DNA of 64,000 nt from Dokdonella fugitiva (GTDB lineage: Bacteria > Pseudomonadota > Gammaproteobacteria > Xanthomonadales > Rhodanobacteraceae), in contig NZ_JACGXL010000001.1 of assembly GCF_014138265.1 (NCBI RefSeq), positions 938,525-1,002,524 on the forward strand, in the 5' to 3' direction. The notes beneath the pieces were generated by a model. It saw nothing but the letters and a program-made list of their open reading frames with translations. It searched no databases and was not told the DNA's origin. A program made the translations under genes and the position numbers. Each line of letters starts with the position of its first letter. Position 1 is the first letter of the stretch. Shown piece by piece: positions 8,493 through 17,356 of this stretch.

Positions 8493-10028
8493 ATGAATCG
8501 CCATCGCACGACCATTCTCGTCCTCCTGTGCGCGTACGCCGCAGGCGTGTCGGCGCAGGCGCATGAACATGCGTCGCATCCCGCACCCGAAGTGCTCGGC
8601 TCGGTCACGTTCGCGACAACCTGTGCTGCGAGCGTGCAGCCGCGCTTCGAGCGCGCGCTCGCGCTGCTGCACTCGTTCACCTACACGGAAGCCGAGAAGG
8701 GGTTCCGCGATGTCGTCGCTGCCGATCCGAAGTGCGCGATCGCGCACTGGGGCGTCGCGATGTCGCTCTACCATCAACTCTGGGACGCGCCTGCGCCGGC
8801 GGATCTCGCGAAGGGACTCGCCGAGCTCGACCAGGCGCGTCGCCTCGGTACGGGATCGCCGCGCGAGCGCGCGTTCATCGAGGCGGCGACGGTCTACTAC
8901 ACCGACTACGAGCACGTGGCGCCGGCTACGCGCGCGAAGGCGTACGAACAGGCGATGGGCGACGTCGCCGCGCGCTTCCCCGACGATCCGGAAGCGCAGA
9001 TCTTCCACGCGCTCGCGCTCGTCGCGACCGCACCGCCGACGGATCGCACGCACGCGAACCAGAAGCGCGCGGCCGATATCCTCGAACCGCTTTATCGCCG
9101 CTACCCGCAGCACCCGGGCCTCGCGCACTACCTCATCCATGCCTACGACAGCGCCGAGCTCGCGCCACGTGGCCTCGATGCCGCGCGTGCGTACGCGAAG
9201 ATCGCGCCGTCCGCGCCGCACGCGCTGCACATGCCCTCGCACGTATTCACGCGGCTCGGCGACTGGAACGACTCGGTCGCGTCGAACCTCGCCGCGCGCA
9301 AGGCCGCGCACGCAGCCGGCGACGTCGGCGAGGAGCTGCACGCGATGGACTACCTCACCTACGCCTACCTGCAGCTCGGTCGCGACGCGGACGCGAAGCG
9401 TGTCGTCGACGATCTCGCCGCGATGCACGGCCTCGGCGCCGGGAAATTCAAGATCGGCTACGCCGCGAATGCGATGCCGGTGCGCTACGCAATCGAGCGT
9501 CGCCAGTGGGCCGAGGCCGCAAAGCTCGAACCGTTGCCCGATTCCGAACCGCACGTCGCCGCGATCGTCTACTGGGCACGCGCGGTCGGCGCAGCACGCG
9601 GCAAGCATCCGAAGGACGCCGACGCCGACATCGCGGCGATCGACGCAAGCGTCGCCAAGCTCGACGCGGCCGGCAACGCCTACTGGGCGACGCAGACGCG
9701 CGCGCTCGCCGACTCCGCGCGGGCGTGGCAGCTGTTCGCGAACGGCAAGACCGACGACGCGATCGCGCATCTGCGCAAGGCGGCCGATGCCGAAGACGCC
9801 GCGGAAAAGCTCCCGGTGACACCAGGCCCGATCGTGCCTGCGCGCGAGCAGCTCGGCGACCTCCTGCTCGAAGCAGGCAGGCCGGCGGATGCGCTGCGGG
9901 AGTACAAGACGGCGCTGGAGGGAGCGCCGGGGCGGCGTGGCGCGTTGACCGGCGCCGCGCAGGCGGCGGAGCGCAGCGGCGACGCGGACGCGGCGAAGCG
10001 GTATCGCGAGCCGCCGTCGAGGTCGTGA
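8493..10028 (+). CDS. Secreted TPR-repeat protein
   Basis: A 511-residue protein with a signal peptide (residues 1-22, ending SAQA) followed by a His-rich stretch (HEHASHP). The region from about residue 50 to the end consists of helical tetratricopeptide-like repeats; typical blocks are the ALALLHSFTYTEAEKGF segment and the C-terminal LLEAGRPADALREYKTAL. This family begins with a conserved segment on falling and rising helices (CAIAHWGVAMSLYH) and is found as a single periplasmic protein in many Gram-negative bacteria. It is probably a protein-protein interaction scaffold; partners are not evident. A ribosome binding site (GGGGAG) precedes the ATG. Confidence 0.8.
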   Translation: MNRHRTTILVLLCAYAAGVSAQAHEHASHPAPEVLGSVTFATTCAASVQPRFERALALLHSFTYTEAEKGFRDVVAADPKCAIAHWGVAMSLYHQLWDAPAPADLAKGLAELDQARRLGTGSPRERAFIEAATVYYTDYEHVAPATRAKAYEQAMGDVAARFPDDPEAQIFHALALVATAPPTDRTHANQKRAADILEPLYRRYPQHPGLAHYLIHAYDSAELAPRGLDAARAYAKIAPSAPHALHMPSHVFTRLGDWNDSVASNLAARKAAHAAGDVGEELHAMDYLTYAYLQLGRDADAKRVVDDLAAMHGLGAGKFKIGYAANAMPVRYAIERRQWAEAAKLEPLPDSEPHVAAIVYWARAVGAARGKHPKDADADIAAIDASVAKLDAAGNAYWATQTRALADSARAWQLFANGKTDDAIAHLRKAADAEDAAEKLPVTPGPIVPAREQLGDLLLEAGRPADALREYKTALEGAPGRRGALTGAAQAAERSGDADAAKRYREPPSRS

Positions 10029-10110
10029 CCGTCGAGGTCGTGAGCGCGCGAGCGCGTCGCCGCAGGACGGGGCGACGCCGCGAGAACCCGAACGGATCTG
10101 CACCCCGGGC

Positions 10111-10323
10111 GTCATTCCCGCGAAAGCGGGAATCCATGTTGCGGTTTGCGCGTTGGACGCAGGAAGGCAATGGATTCCCGCTTTCGTGGGAATCAGGGCA
10201 TAGTGTTCTTCTCCTTGAGGTAAAAAGAGCGCAAGGCGTTGCTTCCCCCGCTCTACTGGCGCTGCGCGCTCGCCCTTCGGGGCTACGCCGCTCGCTCGCT
10301 ACGCTCGCCGTCGCGGGAATGAC
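10111..10323. repeat. MITE-like element with 13-bp terminal inverted repeats
   Basis: The 213-bp segment starts with GTCATTCCCGCGA and ends with TCGCGGGAATGAC, a perfect 13-bp inverted repeat. Inside, a second inverted repeat (CGCGAAAGCGGGAATCCA against TGGATTCCCGCTTTCG) forms a long hairpin. The GTCATTCCCGCG sequence resembles widely dispersed short repeats of proteobacteria. There is no transposase and no clear target duplication. It fills the gap between the TPR gene and the VOC gene. Confidence 0.75.
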
Positions 10324-10359
10324 GATGGGCTGAGAAACGCTTCTGCAAAGGAAAAACCC

Positions 10360-10797
10360 ATGACCATCCAACGAATGGACAACATCGGCATCGTCGTCGA
10401 CGACCTCGACGCGACGATCGCCTTCTTCAGCGAACTCGGCCTCGAGCTCGAAGGACGTGCCGACATCGAAGGCGAATGGGCCGGCCGCGTCACCGGGCTC
10501 GGCGACCAGCATGTCGAGATCGCGATGATGCGCACGCCGGACGGCCACAGCCGGCTCGAGCTCTCGCGCTTCCTCCGGCCTGCCGTCGTTGCCGATCACC
10601 GCAACGCGCCGGTGAACGCGCTCGGCTACCTGCGCGTGATGTTCGCCGTCGACGATCTCGACGACACGCTCGCGCGGCTCGCCCGACACGACGCGCAGCT
10701 CGTCGGCGAGGTCGTCCGCTACGAAGACATCTATCGGCTCTGCTACATCCGCGGTCCCGGCGGGTTGCTGATCGGGCTCGCGGAGGAACTCCGCTGA
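10360..10797 (+). CDS. VOC-family (glyoxalase/bleomycin-resistance fold) protein
   Basis: A 145-residue protein with two beta-alpha-beta-beta-beta modules: MDNIGIVVDDLDATIAFFSELGL at the start and the repeated YLRVMFAVDDLDDTLARL in the second half, ending PGGLLIGLAEEL. Likely metal-binding positions are H46 of the first module region (DQHVEIAMM) and the acidic residue near the end. The ATG is preceded by AAAGGAAAA. VOC proteins catalyse isomerisation, ring cleavage or drug binding; no specific reaction can be assigned. Confidence 0.85.
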   Translation: MTIQRMDNIGIVVDDLDATIAFFSELGLELEGRADIEGEWAGRVTGLGDQHVEIAMMRTPDGHSRLELSRFLRPAVVADHRNAPVNALGYLRVMFAVDDLDDTLARLARHDAQLVGEVVRYEDIYRLCYIRGPGGLLIGLAEELR

Positions 10798-10898
10798 GCC
10801 GCTGCGTCGGCGCCGGCCGGTAGTGCGCCGCGGCGCGCGTCGCAGCGTCGCGTTCGAGCCTGCCGTGAACGCACACTTGCTGCGTCCGGATGTTCGAC

Positions 10899-11882
10899 TC
10901 AGTCAGCGAGCCCGGACAACCACTGCACCGAGCGCTCCAACGCGGTCGCGCCCGCGTCGGTGTCGAGGTCGAACTGGTATTCGTGCGCCAATGGCGGCGA
11001 GTAGTCGGCGGGAAAGAACAACGACGTCACCGCTACCCGTTGCGCGGCGAGGGCTCCGGCCAACGCGACCGATTGCGGTCCGAGCGGATCGGCATTGCCC
11101 GCACTGATGAAGGTCGGCGGGAATGTGGGCGTGATGAACGGCGCCAACGCCATCGAGCTCAATGCTCCGGTGCCACGCCACGCGCGATCGCCGCTGTAGG
11201 CCCATCCGGTGGAATGCACGAACCAGCCGAGCACGCCGCCACCTTCGCCCATGTGCGTGACGTCGTAGACGCCGCAATACAACAGCGCGCCGGCGATCTG
11301 CGCCGATCGCACGCCGGGGTGGATGGCCAGCACCTTCGCATAGTCGGGATTTGCGATCAGTGCGGCCGTCTGCGCCGCGATCTGCGCACCCGCGCTGTCG
11401 CCGGCGAGCACCCATCGATCACGACGGAAGCCGAGTCGCTCGCTGTTCGTGTCGAGGTAGCCGAGGAGCGCGTTGGCTTGGCGGATCGGCGTCGGATACG
11501 TCGCCTCCGGCGCGATCGTGTAGTCCACGTTGACGACCGTGAATCCGCGCCCGGCCAACACCTTGAGGTAGTTGGCCACGTCCCCGCGCCGCCCGGACAC
11601 GAAACCGCCGCCGTGGAACCAGATGACGACCGGCGCGTCGGGCGACGTGGTCGCGCCACGATAGACGTCGAAACGCGCATGCCCGTCGTCCGGCGAATAC
11701 GCCACGTCGGCGACGATGCGCACGTCCGCGGGCACCTTCGATGCGAGCGCGGCGGCGGCGCGCGCTGCTCCCCGGTCGAAGATCGAGCGGATGACCCACA
11801 CGCTCGGCCATGGCGTCACGTACACCGCAAGAATCGCGACGACCGCCACGACGACAGCAACGCCCAGCAGGAGCTTCCTCAT
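10899..11882 (-). CDS. HSL-family (HGGG/GDSAG) alpha/beta hydrolase, membrane-anchored
   Basis: A 327-residue protein whose start at 11882 has GAGG upstream and opens with an N-terminal hydrophobic helix (residues 3-25) that is probably an anchor or uncleaved signal. The esterase/lipase domain shows the oxyanion motif FHGGGF, the nucleophile motif GDSAGA, the acid in SAGNADPLGP and the histidine in LAHEYQFD. These place it in the hormone-sensitive-lipase group that hydrolyses short acyl esters. The reading frame stays open upstream into the 21-bp repeat array, but no supported start lies there. The array begins only about 95 bp before the start codon and therefore covers this gene's distal upstream region. 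Confidence 0.88.
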   Translation of the reverse strand: MRKLLLGVAVVVAVVAILAVYVTPWPSVWVIRSIFDRGAARAAAALASKVPADVRIVADVAYSPDDGHARFDVYRGATTSPDAPVVIWFHGGGFVSGRRGDVANYLKVLAGRGFTVVNVDYTIAPEATYPTPIRQANALLGYLDTNSERLGFRRDRWVLAGDSAGAQIAAQTAALIANPDYAKVLAIHPGVRSAQIAGALLYCGVYDVTHMGEGGGVLGWFVHSTGWAYSGDRAWRGTGALSSMALAPFITPTFPPTFISAGNADPLGPQSVALAGALAAQRVAVTSLFFPADYSPPLAHEYQFDLDTDAGATALERSVQWLSGLAD

Positions 11883-11976
11883 GCGCGCCTCACATGCCGG
11901 ATCAATACGGCGGTCCCCCGAGAGGCCCCGTCCAACCGCAAGCATCGGCCCGGAGTATAAGCACCGCGCGTCCGCA

Positions 11977-12645
11977 TCGACGGGCACACGTCCAGGTTGC
12001 ACAGGCGCAGGTCCACGGTGAACGCCCGCCCGCCGCACCTGCAGTCGCGCACGCATCGGCATGAATCCGCGCACGCCTGCCGTCCATGCGTGCACGAAAA
12101 GGATCGACACGCGCACCACGCCCATCGACCCTCGCACGCATGGCGTGGACGCGTGCACGCCTCACCTTGAACGCGTCGACGCCCGGCATCCGCTCGCGCA
12201 CGAAAATCATGGACCGTCGAACGAAAACCTTGGACTGCTGCACCACGGTGGTGCACGCGCGAATGCCGGAGTTGCATGCGTCAACGAAAAAGATGCAGCG
12301 ATGCAGGCCCGGCACTCGACCTTTCCAAGCCCGGAGGTGCAACGGTGCAACTCGGACCTTCATCGTTCCAACCCGACCTTGCTCGCATGCAACTCGATCC
12401 TTGGCGCGTGCATGTTTTTCGTGGACGCATGCATGCCCGGCGCTCGACGGGTCGATACCCGCGGCTTGGCACGCCGACCAAATCCGTGCACGCGTGCAAG
12501 GTTTTCGTGGACGCGTCCATGCCGGGCGGCCGTGGCTGCACCAGCGTGGTGCATCGCTGCAATTCCGACCTCGCGTGTCGATGCGGGCCGTGCGCGATCG
12601 CAACCCGGGCGGTGGCGCATGCAAGTCTGACCTTGGCGCGCCATG
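11977..12645. repeat. Array 1 of degenerate 21-bp palindromic repeats (about 32 units)
   Basis: Units begin at 11977, 11998, 12019, 12040, 12062, 12083, 12104, 12125, 12146, 12168, 12189, 12210 and so on to 12633. Each has a 12-bp imperfect inverted repeat of form T-S-S-A-c-g-c-g-T-S-S-A, followed by a 9-bp spacer that is often A-rich (CGAAAA) or CCGG-containing. Perfect palindromes include TGCACGCGTGCA at 12487 and TGGACGCGTCCA at 12508. Steps are 21 bp except for six of 22 bp. Almost every unit keeps the outer T and A while inner bases vary. No gene is supported in either strand here. Confidence 0.85.
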
Positions 12646-12912
12646 GTGCGACCTGCATGAGTGGGACCAGCGTCGGCGGCCTCTCCGGCATTCGCGTGGA
12701 CCCGTGCCGGCAGCTATACGACGTCCCGGTGACATCCGCATCCGCCAGCCGGGTGGCACGCCCATATCTCGGCCCCCCCCTTGCCGGGCAGCGCCGAAAC
12801 AGCTGCTCAGCGGGGCAAGCGGACTCTCAACGCCCCGCGGGGGATTCAAACGGATAATTCCTCCGTCCCCTTCGTTCACCGTACGCGCGTCGCGGCACGG
12901 TCGACCACACGC

Positions 12913-13059
12913 AGTACGAAACCGTTCAACCTGCCGACCCTGCCAGGCCTCGCCGCGCGCGATGGCGCGCTGCAGACGAACGGATTCCCGCCGATGGGTG
13001 ACCTCACGGCGGCGCTGGATCTGCGGCCGGACGAGATCTTCGGCAACGGCTTCGAATGA
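12913..13059 (+). pseudogene. C-terminal remnant of a GFE-tailed secreted protein
   Basis: After array 1 and a stretch without features (12646-12912, including a run of nine cytosines near 12775), one frame reads about 48 residues ending DLRPDEIFGNGFE and a stop at 13057-13059. The ending matches the tail of the secreted proteins nearby, but no signal peptide, start site or domain precedes it. The simplest reading is the 3' end of a lost gene; a short intact gene is less likely. Confidence 0.5.
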
Positions 13060-13188
13060 CGGATGCGGGCCTGCGCGCGCGGAGGTCGCGCACAGGCCCA
13101 CGGTGCGGCAGCCGCTTCGTCGACGTCGACACCCGGATCGCCGCGGATCCGGCGTATTGGCGGGTACGACCCACGAAGCGAGCCCGCC

Positions 13189-14265
13189 ATGCCCACCGCC
13201 ACTGCCGCACCACCGCGCCTGCCGCGTCGCATCGCCCTGTCGACGCTCGCGCTCCTGGCCGCCGGAACCGCCCATGCGCACGTGTTCTGCGCGACGAGCG
13301 CCGCGCAACTGCAGCAGGCCTTGACCGCGGCCTCCGACGGCGGCCCGTACAACGGCGAGGACAACGAGGTCGACCTCGCGCCCGGCACCTACACGACCGG
13401 CGCCGCGACGTCGAACGGCGCGTTCCACTACAGGTCCACGGCCGTCACCGGCCTGATCTCGATACATGGCGGCTTCGACGCGAACTGCCAGAACCCGCGC
13501 TCTAATCCCGCGCGCGCGAAGCTCGACGGCAACGGCCAGACGCCCGTGCTCGCGATCGTCAACGCGCACGCACCGATCGAGGTGCTCGAACTCACCGTGC
13601 AGAACGGCGAGTCGATCGGCAACGGCGCCGGCCTCTCGCTCAGTGGCGGCGCCGGCATCGCGGTGCTGTTCACCGTGATCAAGAACAACCACACGACCGG
13701 CCTCGGCGGCGGCTTCTCGATCCACGCCGACGGCCTCGCCACCAGCGACTACGTGTTCCTCGAAACCAACCTCGTCACCGGCAACAGCGCCGACCAGGAC
13801 TTCGGCGCGGGCTCGATTACCACCGACGCCGCCGTCGTCGCGGTCACCCACGACACCGTCTACGGCAACACGACGCTCGGCATGGGCGACTCGACCGGCA
13901 CGGGCGGCCTGTTCCTCAGCGCCGAATCCGGCTATCTCAGCAACAACATCTTCCGCGCCAACACGCTCTACGGCTTCTACCTCGACAGCGTCGACATCTT
14001 CGTCAACGCGAACTGGAACGCGTACGGCAGCAGCGGTGGCCGCCCGCCGGCGTCGGCCACCGACAATACGAACGCCCCACCGAACTTCGTCGATCCCGCG
14101 GGCGGCGACTTCCACCTGTCGGGCACCTCGCCGTTGCTCGCGTATTCGCGCTCGATCGTCGGCCGCTACCTCGACCTCGAGGGGCACAGCCTGCCCTCGG
14201 GCGGGCGGCGCGATATCGGCGTCTATGCGGACACGGTGTTCGCGGATGCGTTCGATGATGGCTGA
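13189..14265 (+). CDS. Secreted beta-helix protein with degenerate GFE-type tail
   Basis: A 358-residue protein; the start at 13189 opens a signal peptide (about residues 1-30, ending AHAH). A segment like that of polymorphic outer-membrane and choice-of-anchor proteins follows (FCATSAAQLQQALTAAS). After it come parallel beta-helix turns (NNHTTGLGGGF, TNLVTGNSA, SNNIFRANT), a C-terminal RRDIGVYAD and the ending TVFADAFDDG. The tail is like that of other secreted proteins here but has A for the conserved G. Only a weak ribosome binding site is present. It sits between a tagged-gene remnant and array 2, which begins 40 bp after its stop. Related in layout to the gene at 34756. Confidence 0.8.
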   Translation: MPTATAAPPRLPRRIALSTLALLAAGTAHAHVFCATSAAQLQQALTAASDGGPYNGEDNEVDLAPGTYTTGAATSNGAFHYRSTAVTGLISIHGGFDANCQNPRSNPARAKLDGNGQTPVLAIVNAHAPIEVLELTVQNGESIGNGAGLSLSGGAGIAVLFTVIKNNHTTGLGGGFSIHADGLATSDYVFLETNLVTGNSADQDFGAGSITTDAAVVAVTHDTVYGNTTLGMGDSTGTGGLFLSAESGYLSNNIFRANTLYGFYLDSVDIFVNANWNAYGSSGGRPPASATDNTNAPPNFVDPAGGDFHLSGTSPLLAYSRSIVGRYLDLEGHSLPSGGRRDIGVYADTVFADAFDDG

Positions 14266-14305
14266 GTGGCGGCAGGGCCGGCGGGCCACGGGTGTACCTC
14301 GACCG

Positions 14306-14889
14306 TCGATTCGCGCGCACGGGCGATCGGCGCGCCGACACCGCGGATGGGTGCTCGATTGAAGACCATCGACGCGTCCATGATTTCTCTCCGCGTGCGC
14401 ACGCAAGACCTGGGGCGCCTGCACGCCTCCGCTTGAGTACATCACCGCCGGACCTCGGCTCGCGAGCAAAAACTTGGGCTCGCGAAGCAACTACTTGGAC
14501 CCGCGAACGGAATACTTGGGCCACTGCACCGCATTCGTGCGCGCGCGAACGCCGGACGTGCGTGCGCGAAGGTCGCACCCTTCGCTGCCCGGCGAAAAGA
14601 TGCAGCGTCGCAAGGTTTGGGTTCGGCGTTTTCGAGGTTGGACTTGCATCGACGCACGTCCGAGCTTCGTCGGCCCAACACGGACCTGCTCGCACGCAAC
14701 CCGGAGCTTGGCGCGTCCACGTTTTAGCTCGGCGCGTGCAAGTTCGGGGTTCGGCAAGTCGAAGCCTGGAGTTCGGCGAGCCAAGGAAAAATGTGGACGC
14801 GTGCAAGTATTCGGTTGGCGCGTCCAAGTTTGGCGGTCACGGCTGCACTGTCGTTGTGCATCGGTCCTTGCCCGTCATTCGTGCGTCGA
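14306..14889. repeat. Array 2 of degenerate 21-bp palindromic repeats (about 28 units)
   Basis: Units begin near 14306, 14327, 14348, 14369, 14390, 14411, 14455, 14475, 14496, 14517, 14538, 14559 and continue to 14878. The core is the same as in array 1: TCGGCGCGCCGA at 14327, TCGACGCGTCCA at 14369, TTGGCGCGTCCA at 14708 and 14815, TGGACGCGTGCA at 14794. A few steps are 20 or 22 bp. The array fills the gap between the convergent genes ending at 14265 and 14955. No coding gene is supported within it. Confidence 0.85.
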
Positions 14890-14954
14890 TGCGAACTGTT
14901 GTCCAACAAGGCTAGGCCATCGGCAGGCATGTTCGCGCCATCGTCGCTCGACGA

Positions 14955-15422
14955 TCAAGCGGCACATTTGGCGTACGCGTCCGCGGCCACGTCCCAGCGC
15001 CCTGCATCGCTGCTTTCGTGAAATCTGTCGTCCAGTACGGTAAATGGATTCCACTCTGCTCGGTTGCGATCTTCCTGCGCCGACAAACGCTCGAGCCTGA
15101 TCGAGCGTTCTCGAGGGTACGGTGCACCGAAATAAGTCATCGCTTCGGAAAGCAAAGTCGACCACTCGAGCAAGCCGATGGCACGGAAACCCTCGGCGGC
15201 CTCGGGAGCCAGCAAACCCGTCGTGTTGTGGAAGAACTGGTGAAAGCCTCCATTGTCCACCTCCGACCGACACCAATGGGCGGCGTACACAAGAAGCACT
15301 TTCGGGGCGACCGCCTGCGAAGCCCGCAGGAAATCGTCGAGGTTATCCCAGCTTTGGTTCAGCGCCGTCCACGACGGTTCGATCAGCGACCAATAGACAT
15401 CGCCCGGCTCGACGTGCAGCAT
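14955..15422 (-). CDS. DMP19/DUF4375-domain protein
   Basis: A 155-residue cytoplasmic protein. The central part (residues about 45-100) matches the DUF4375 (DMP19-like) pattern: a CRSEVDNGGFHQFFHNTTG segment followed by an alpha-helical region with APEAAEGFRAIG. Family members are small helical proteins, often single genes next to immunity or toxin loci, with no established enzymatic role; DMP19 of Neisseria is a DNA mimic. No ribosome binding site is strong. The gene is divergent from the amidohydrolase at 15521 and converges on array 2. Confidence 0.75.
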   Translation of the reverse strand: MLHVEPGDVYWSLIEPSWTALNQSWDNLDDFLRASQAVAPKVLLVYAAHWCRSEVDNGGFHQFFHNTTGLLAPEAAEGFRAIGLLEWSTLLSEAMTYFGAPYPRERSIRLERLSAQEDRNRAEWNPFTVLDDRFHESSDAGRWDVAADAYAKCAA

Positions 15423-15520
15423 CGATGCATTCCATCATCGCGATGACGGCAACGTAGCACGCCGTCGCGACCCACGGCATTCGGCTTTAGACTGGAACCT
15501 GTTCTCCTGGGGGAAGCTTC

Positions 15521-16822
15521 ATGCAGCGACTTATCGCGTTGTTTGCGGGTCTTGCAGTGACGACGGCCGTGCAGGCCACCAACGATCGCACTGCCCCGCC
15601 GGTCACGACGGCCCTCAAAGCCGCCCATCTGTTCGACGGCCGCACCGGCACCCTCGCCTCCCCCGGCCTCGTCGTCGTCAAGGGCGACCACATCGTCGCG
15701 GTCGGCAAGGATGCGGCGATTCCGGCGGATGCGAAGGTCGTCGATCTCGGCGACGCGACGCTCGTGCCCGGGTTCATCGATGCGCATACGCACCTGACGA
15801 TGGATCACGACGACAACTGGGAGAAGGCGTTCTACGAGAACACCTTGCGCTCGTCGGTGGAGCAGTCGTACCACGCGGAAGCGAATGCGCGCGCGACCTT
15901 GCGCGCGGGGGTGACGACGGTGCGCGATGTCGGCGGCGGCGACTTTATCGACGTCGCGCTGCGCAACGCGATCCGCGACGGGCTCGCGGAGGGGCCGACG
16001 ATCGTCGCGGCGGGGCATGCGATCGGGTCGACCGGCGGGCATTGCGACAGCTCGCCGGCGCCGCCGGACCGGCTGCGCCCGTCGGGCACGATGGAGGGCG
16101 TGTGCAATGGGCCGGAGTCGTGCCGGCTCGCCGTGCGCGAGCAGATGAAGTACGGCGCGGACGTGATCAAGATCTGCGCGTCGGGCGGCGTGCTGTCGGA
16201 GTCCGATCCGGTCGACGTGCCGCAGCTCACGCCGGACGAGTTGCGCGCAATCATGAGCGAGGCACATGCGTGGCGGCGCAAGGTCGCGGCGCATTCGCAC
16301 GGCGACCTCGCCGCGAAGCAGGCGATCGAGGCCGGCATCGATTCGATCGAGCACGGCAGCTTCCTCACGCCGCCGACCTTGCAGCTCATGAAGCAGAAAG
16401 GCGTGTACCTCGTGCCGACGCGCATGACGCAGATCTGGGTGAACAAGAAGGCCGATACGTATCCGCCGAAGATCGCGGGCAAGGCGCGCGCGGCGTACGC
16501 GGCGCACGGCGAGATGATGAAGAACGCGCTGAAGATCGGCGTGCCGATCGCGTTCGGCACGGATGCGGCGGTGTATCCGCATGGGATGAACGCGGAGGAG
16601 TTCGGCGATTACGTCGACCTCGGCATGTCGCCGGCGGCGGCGTTGATGACGAGCAGCCAGGGGGCGGCGAAGCTGCTTGGGGTCGATGGCGACAGCGGAA
16701 CGCTCGAAGCGGGCAAGTTCGCCGACATCGTCGCGGTGCCGGGCGACGTGCTCGCGAACATCCGTGCGACCGAGCATCCGCTGATGGTGATGAAGCACGG
16801 GAAGACGGTGCGGATGGATTGA
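15521..16822 (+). CDS. Secreted metal-dependent amidohydrolase (Xaa-Pro/imidazolonepropionase-like)
   Basis: A 433-residue protein with a signal peptide (residues 1-19, AVQA). The TIM-barrel amidohydrolase core shows H89-T-H91 in GFIDAHTH, the candidate carbamylated lysine in ADVIKICASGG, later histidines in AHSHGDLA and IEHGSF, and the catalytic aspartate in FGTDAAVYPHG. This is the PF01979 group with a binuclear metal site; several relatives hydrolyse dipeptides with C-terminal proline or basic residues. GGGGGA precedes the ATG by 7 bp. Periplasmic action is inferred from the signal. The downstream 535 bp holds only repeats. Confidence 0.88.
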   Translation: MQRLIALFAGLAVTTAVQATNDRTAPPVTTALKAAHLFDGRTGTLASPGLVVVKGDHIVAVGKDAAIPADAKVVDLGDATLVPGFIDAHTHLTMDHDDNWEKAFYENTLRSSVEQSYHAEANARATLRAGVTTVRDVGGGDFIDVALRNAIRDGLAEGPTIVAAGHAIGSTGGHCDSSPAPPDRLRPSGTMEGVCNGPESCRLAVREQMKYGADVIKICASGGVLSESDPVDVPQLTPDELRAIMSEAHAWRRKVAAHSHGDLAAKQAIEAGIDSIEHGSFLTPPTLQLMKQKGVYLVPTRMTQIWVNKKADTYPPKIAGKARAAYAAHGEMMKNALKIGVPIAFGTDAAVYPHGMNAEEFGDYVDLGMSPAAALMTSSQGAAKLLGVDGDSGTLEAGKFADIVAVPGDVLANIRATEHPLMVMKHGKTVRMD

Positions 16823-16833
16823 GCCGGCTTTCG

Positions 16834-17346
16834 CCTCTCCCGCTCGCGGGAGAGGCCGACGCGCGCGGCGCGGCGGGTGAGGGAAAGGCGGAGCGCACGG
16901 TTGCCGGCGCAAGGCTTCGCTCCGAGTGCCCTCACCCTGCCCTCTCCCGCAAGCGGGAGAGGGGAACAGCGACACCGCGTAGGGTGGGACGAAGCGCGCG
17001 AGGCGTTGCGGGTTTGCCGAGCGTTCGGGCGCGAGTCCCATCGGTTGCGTGCAGGGCGAGGCATCGACGCAGGAGCATCGCGGCTTCCGCCGCTCCCACA
17101 ACAGAGCGTAGGGTGGGACGCAGCGCGCGATACGGCGCGAGTTTTGCGGAATGTTCAATCGCGAGTCCCACCGTGGTGGTCGCGCGAAAATGATGGCGGT
17201 GGGACTCGCCGCTTTGCGGCTGCGTCCCACCCTACGAGTCGCCTGTTGCCGGCTCGGCGCAGGAGCATCGCGGCTTCGCCGCTCCCACAACAGCTTCGAT
17301 CGCCTTGCCCCGACCCTCTCCCGCACGCGGGAGAGGGTCGGGGAGG
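16834..17346. repeat. Cluster of CTCTCCCGC hairpins and GTAGGGTGGGAC repeats
   Basis: This gap without genes is built of two repeat families. A long CTCTCCCGC/GCGGGAGAG unit spans 16834-16963 and a short one 17323-17338. GTAGGGTGGGACG units with GCGAGTCCCA partners lie at about 16979-17043, 17107-17171 and (reverse) 17198-17237. The remaining bases show a partial third element (GCAGGAGCATCGCGGC, twice). All can form hairpins and could end transcription of the flanking convergent genes. Confidence 0.8.
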
Positions 17347-17356
17347 CAATCGCAGA

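Noticed and set aside
11977-12645. Array 1 as a CRISPR array
   Set aside because: Units are all different, only 21 bp apart and have no constant repeat with unique spacers of about 30 bp; no cas gene is present.
11902-14490. Very long minus-strand open frame across both arrays and the beta-helix gene
   Set aside because: It runs antisense to a gene with signal peptide and clear beta-helix repeats and depends on stop-free GC-rich repeats; no start signal or domain supports it.
16834-17346. Possible small RNA genes in the repeat cluster
   Set aside because: The hairpins are explained by dispersed repeat families also present elsewhere; no promoter-terminator pair was found.
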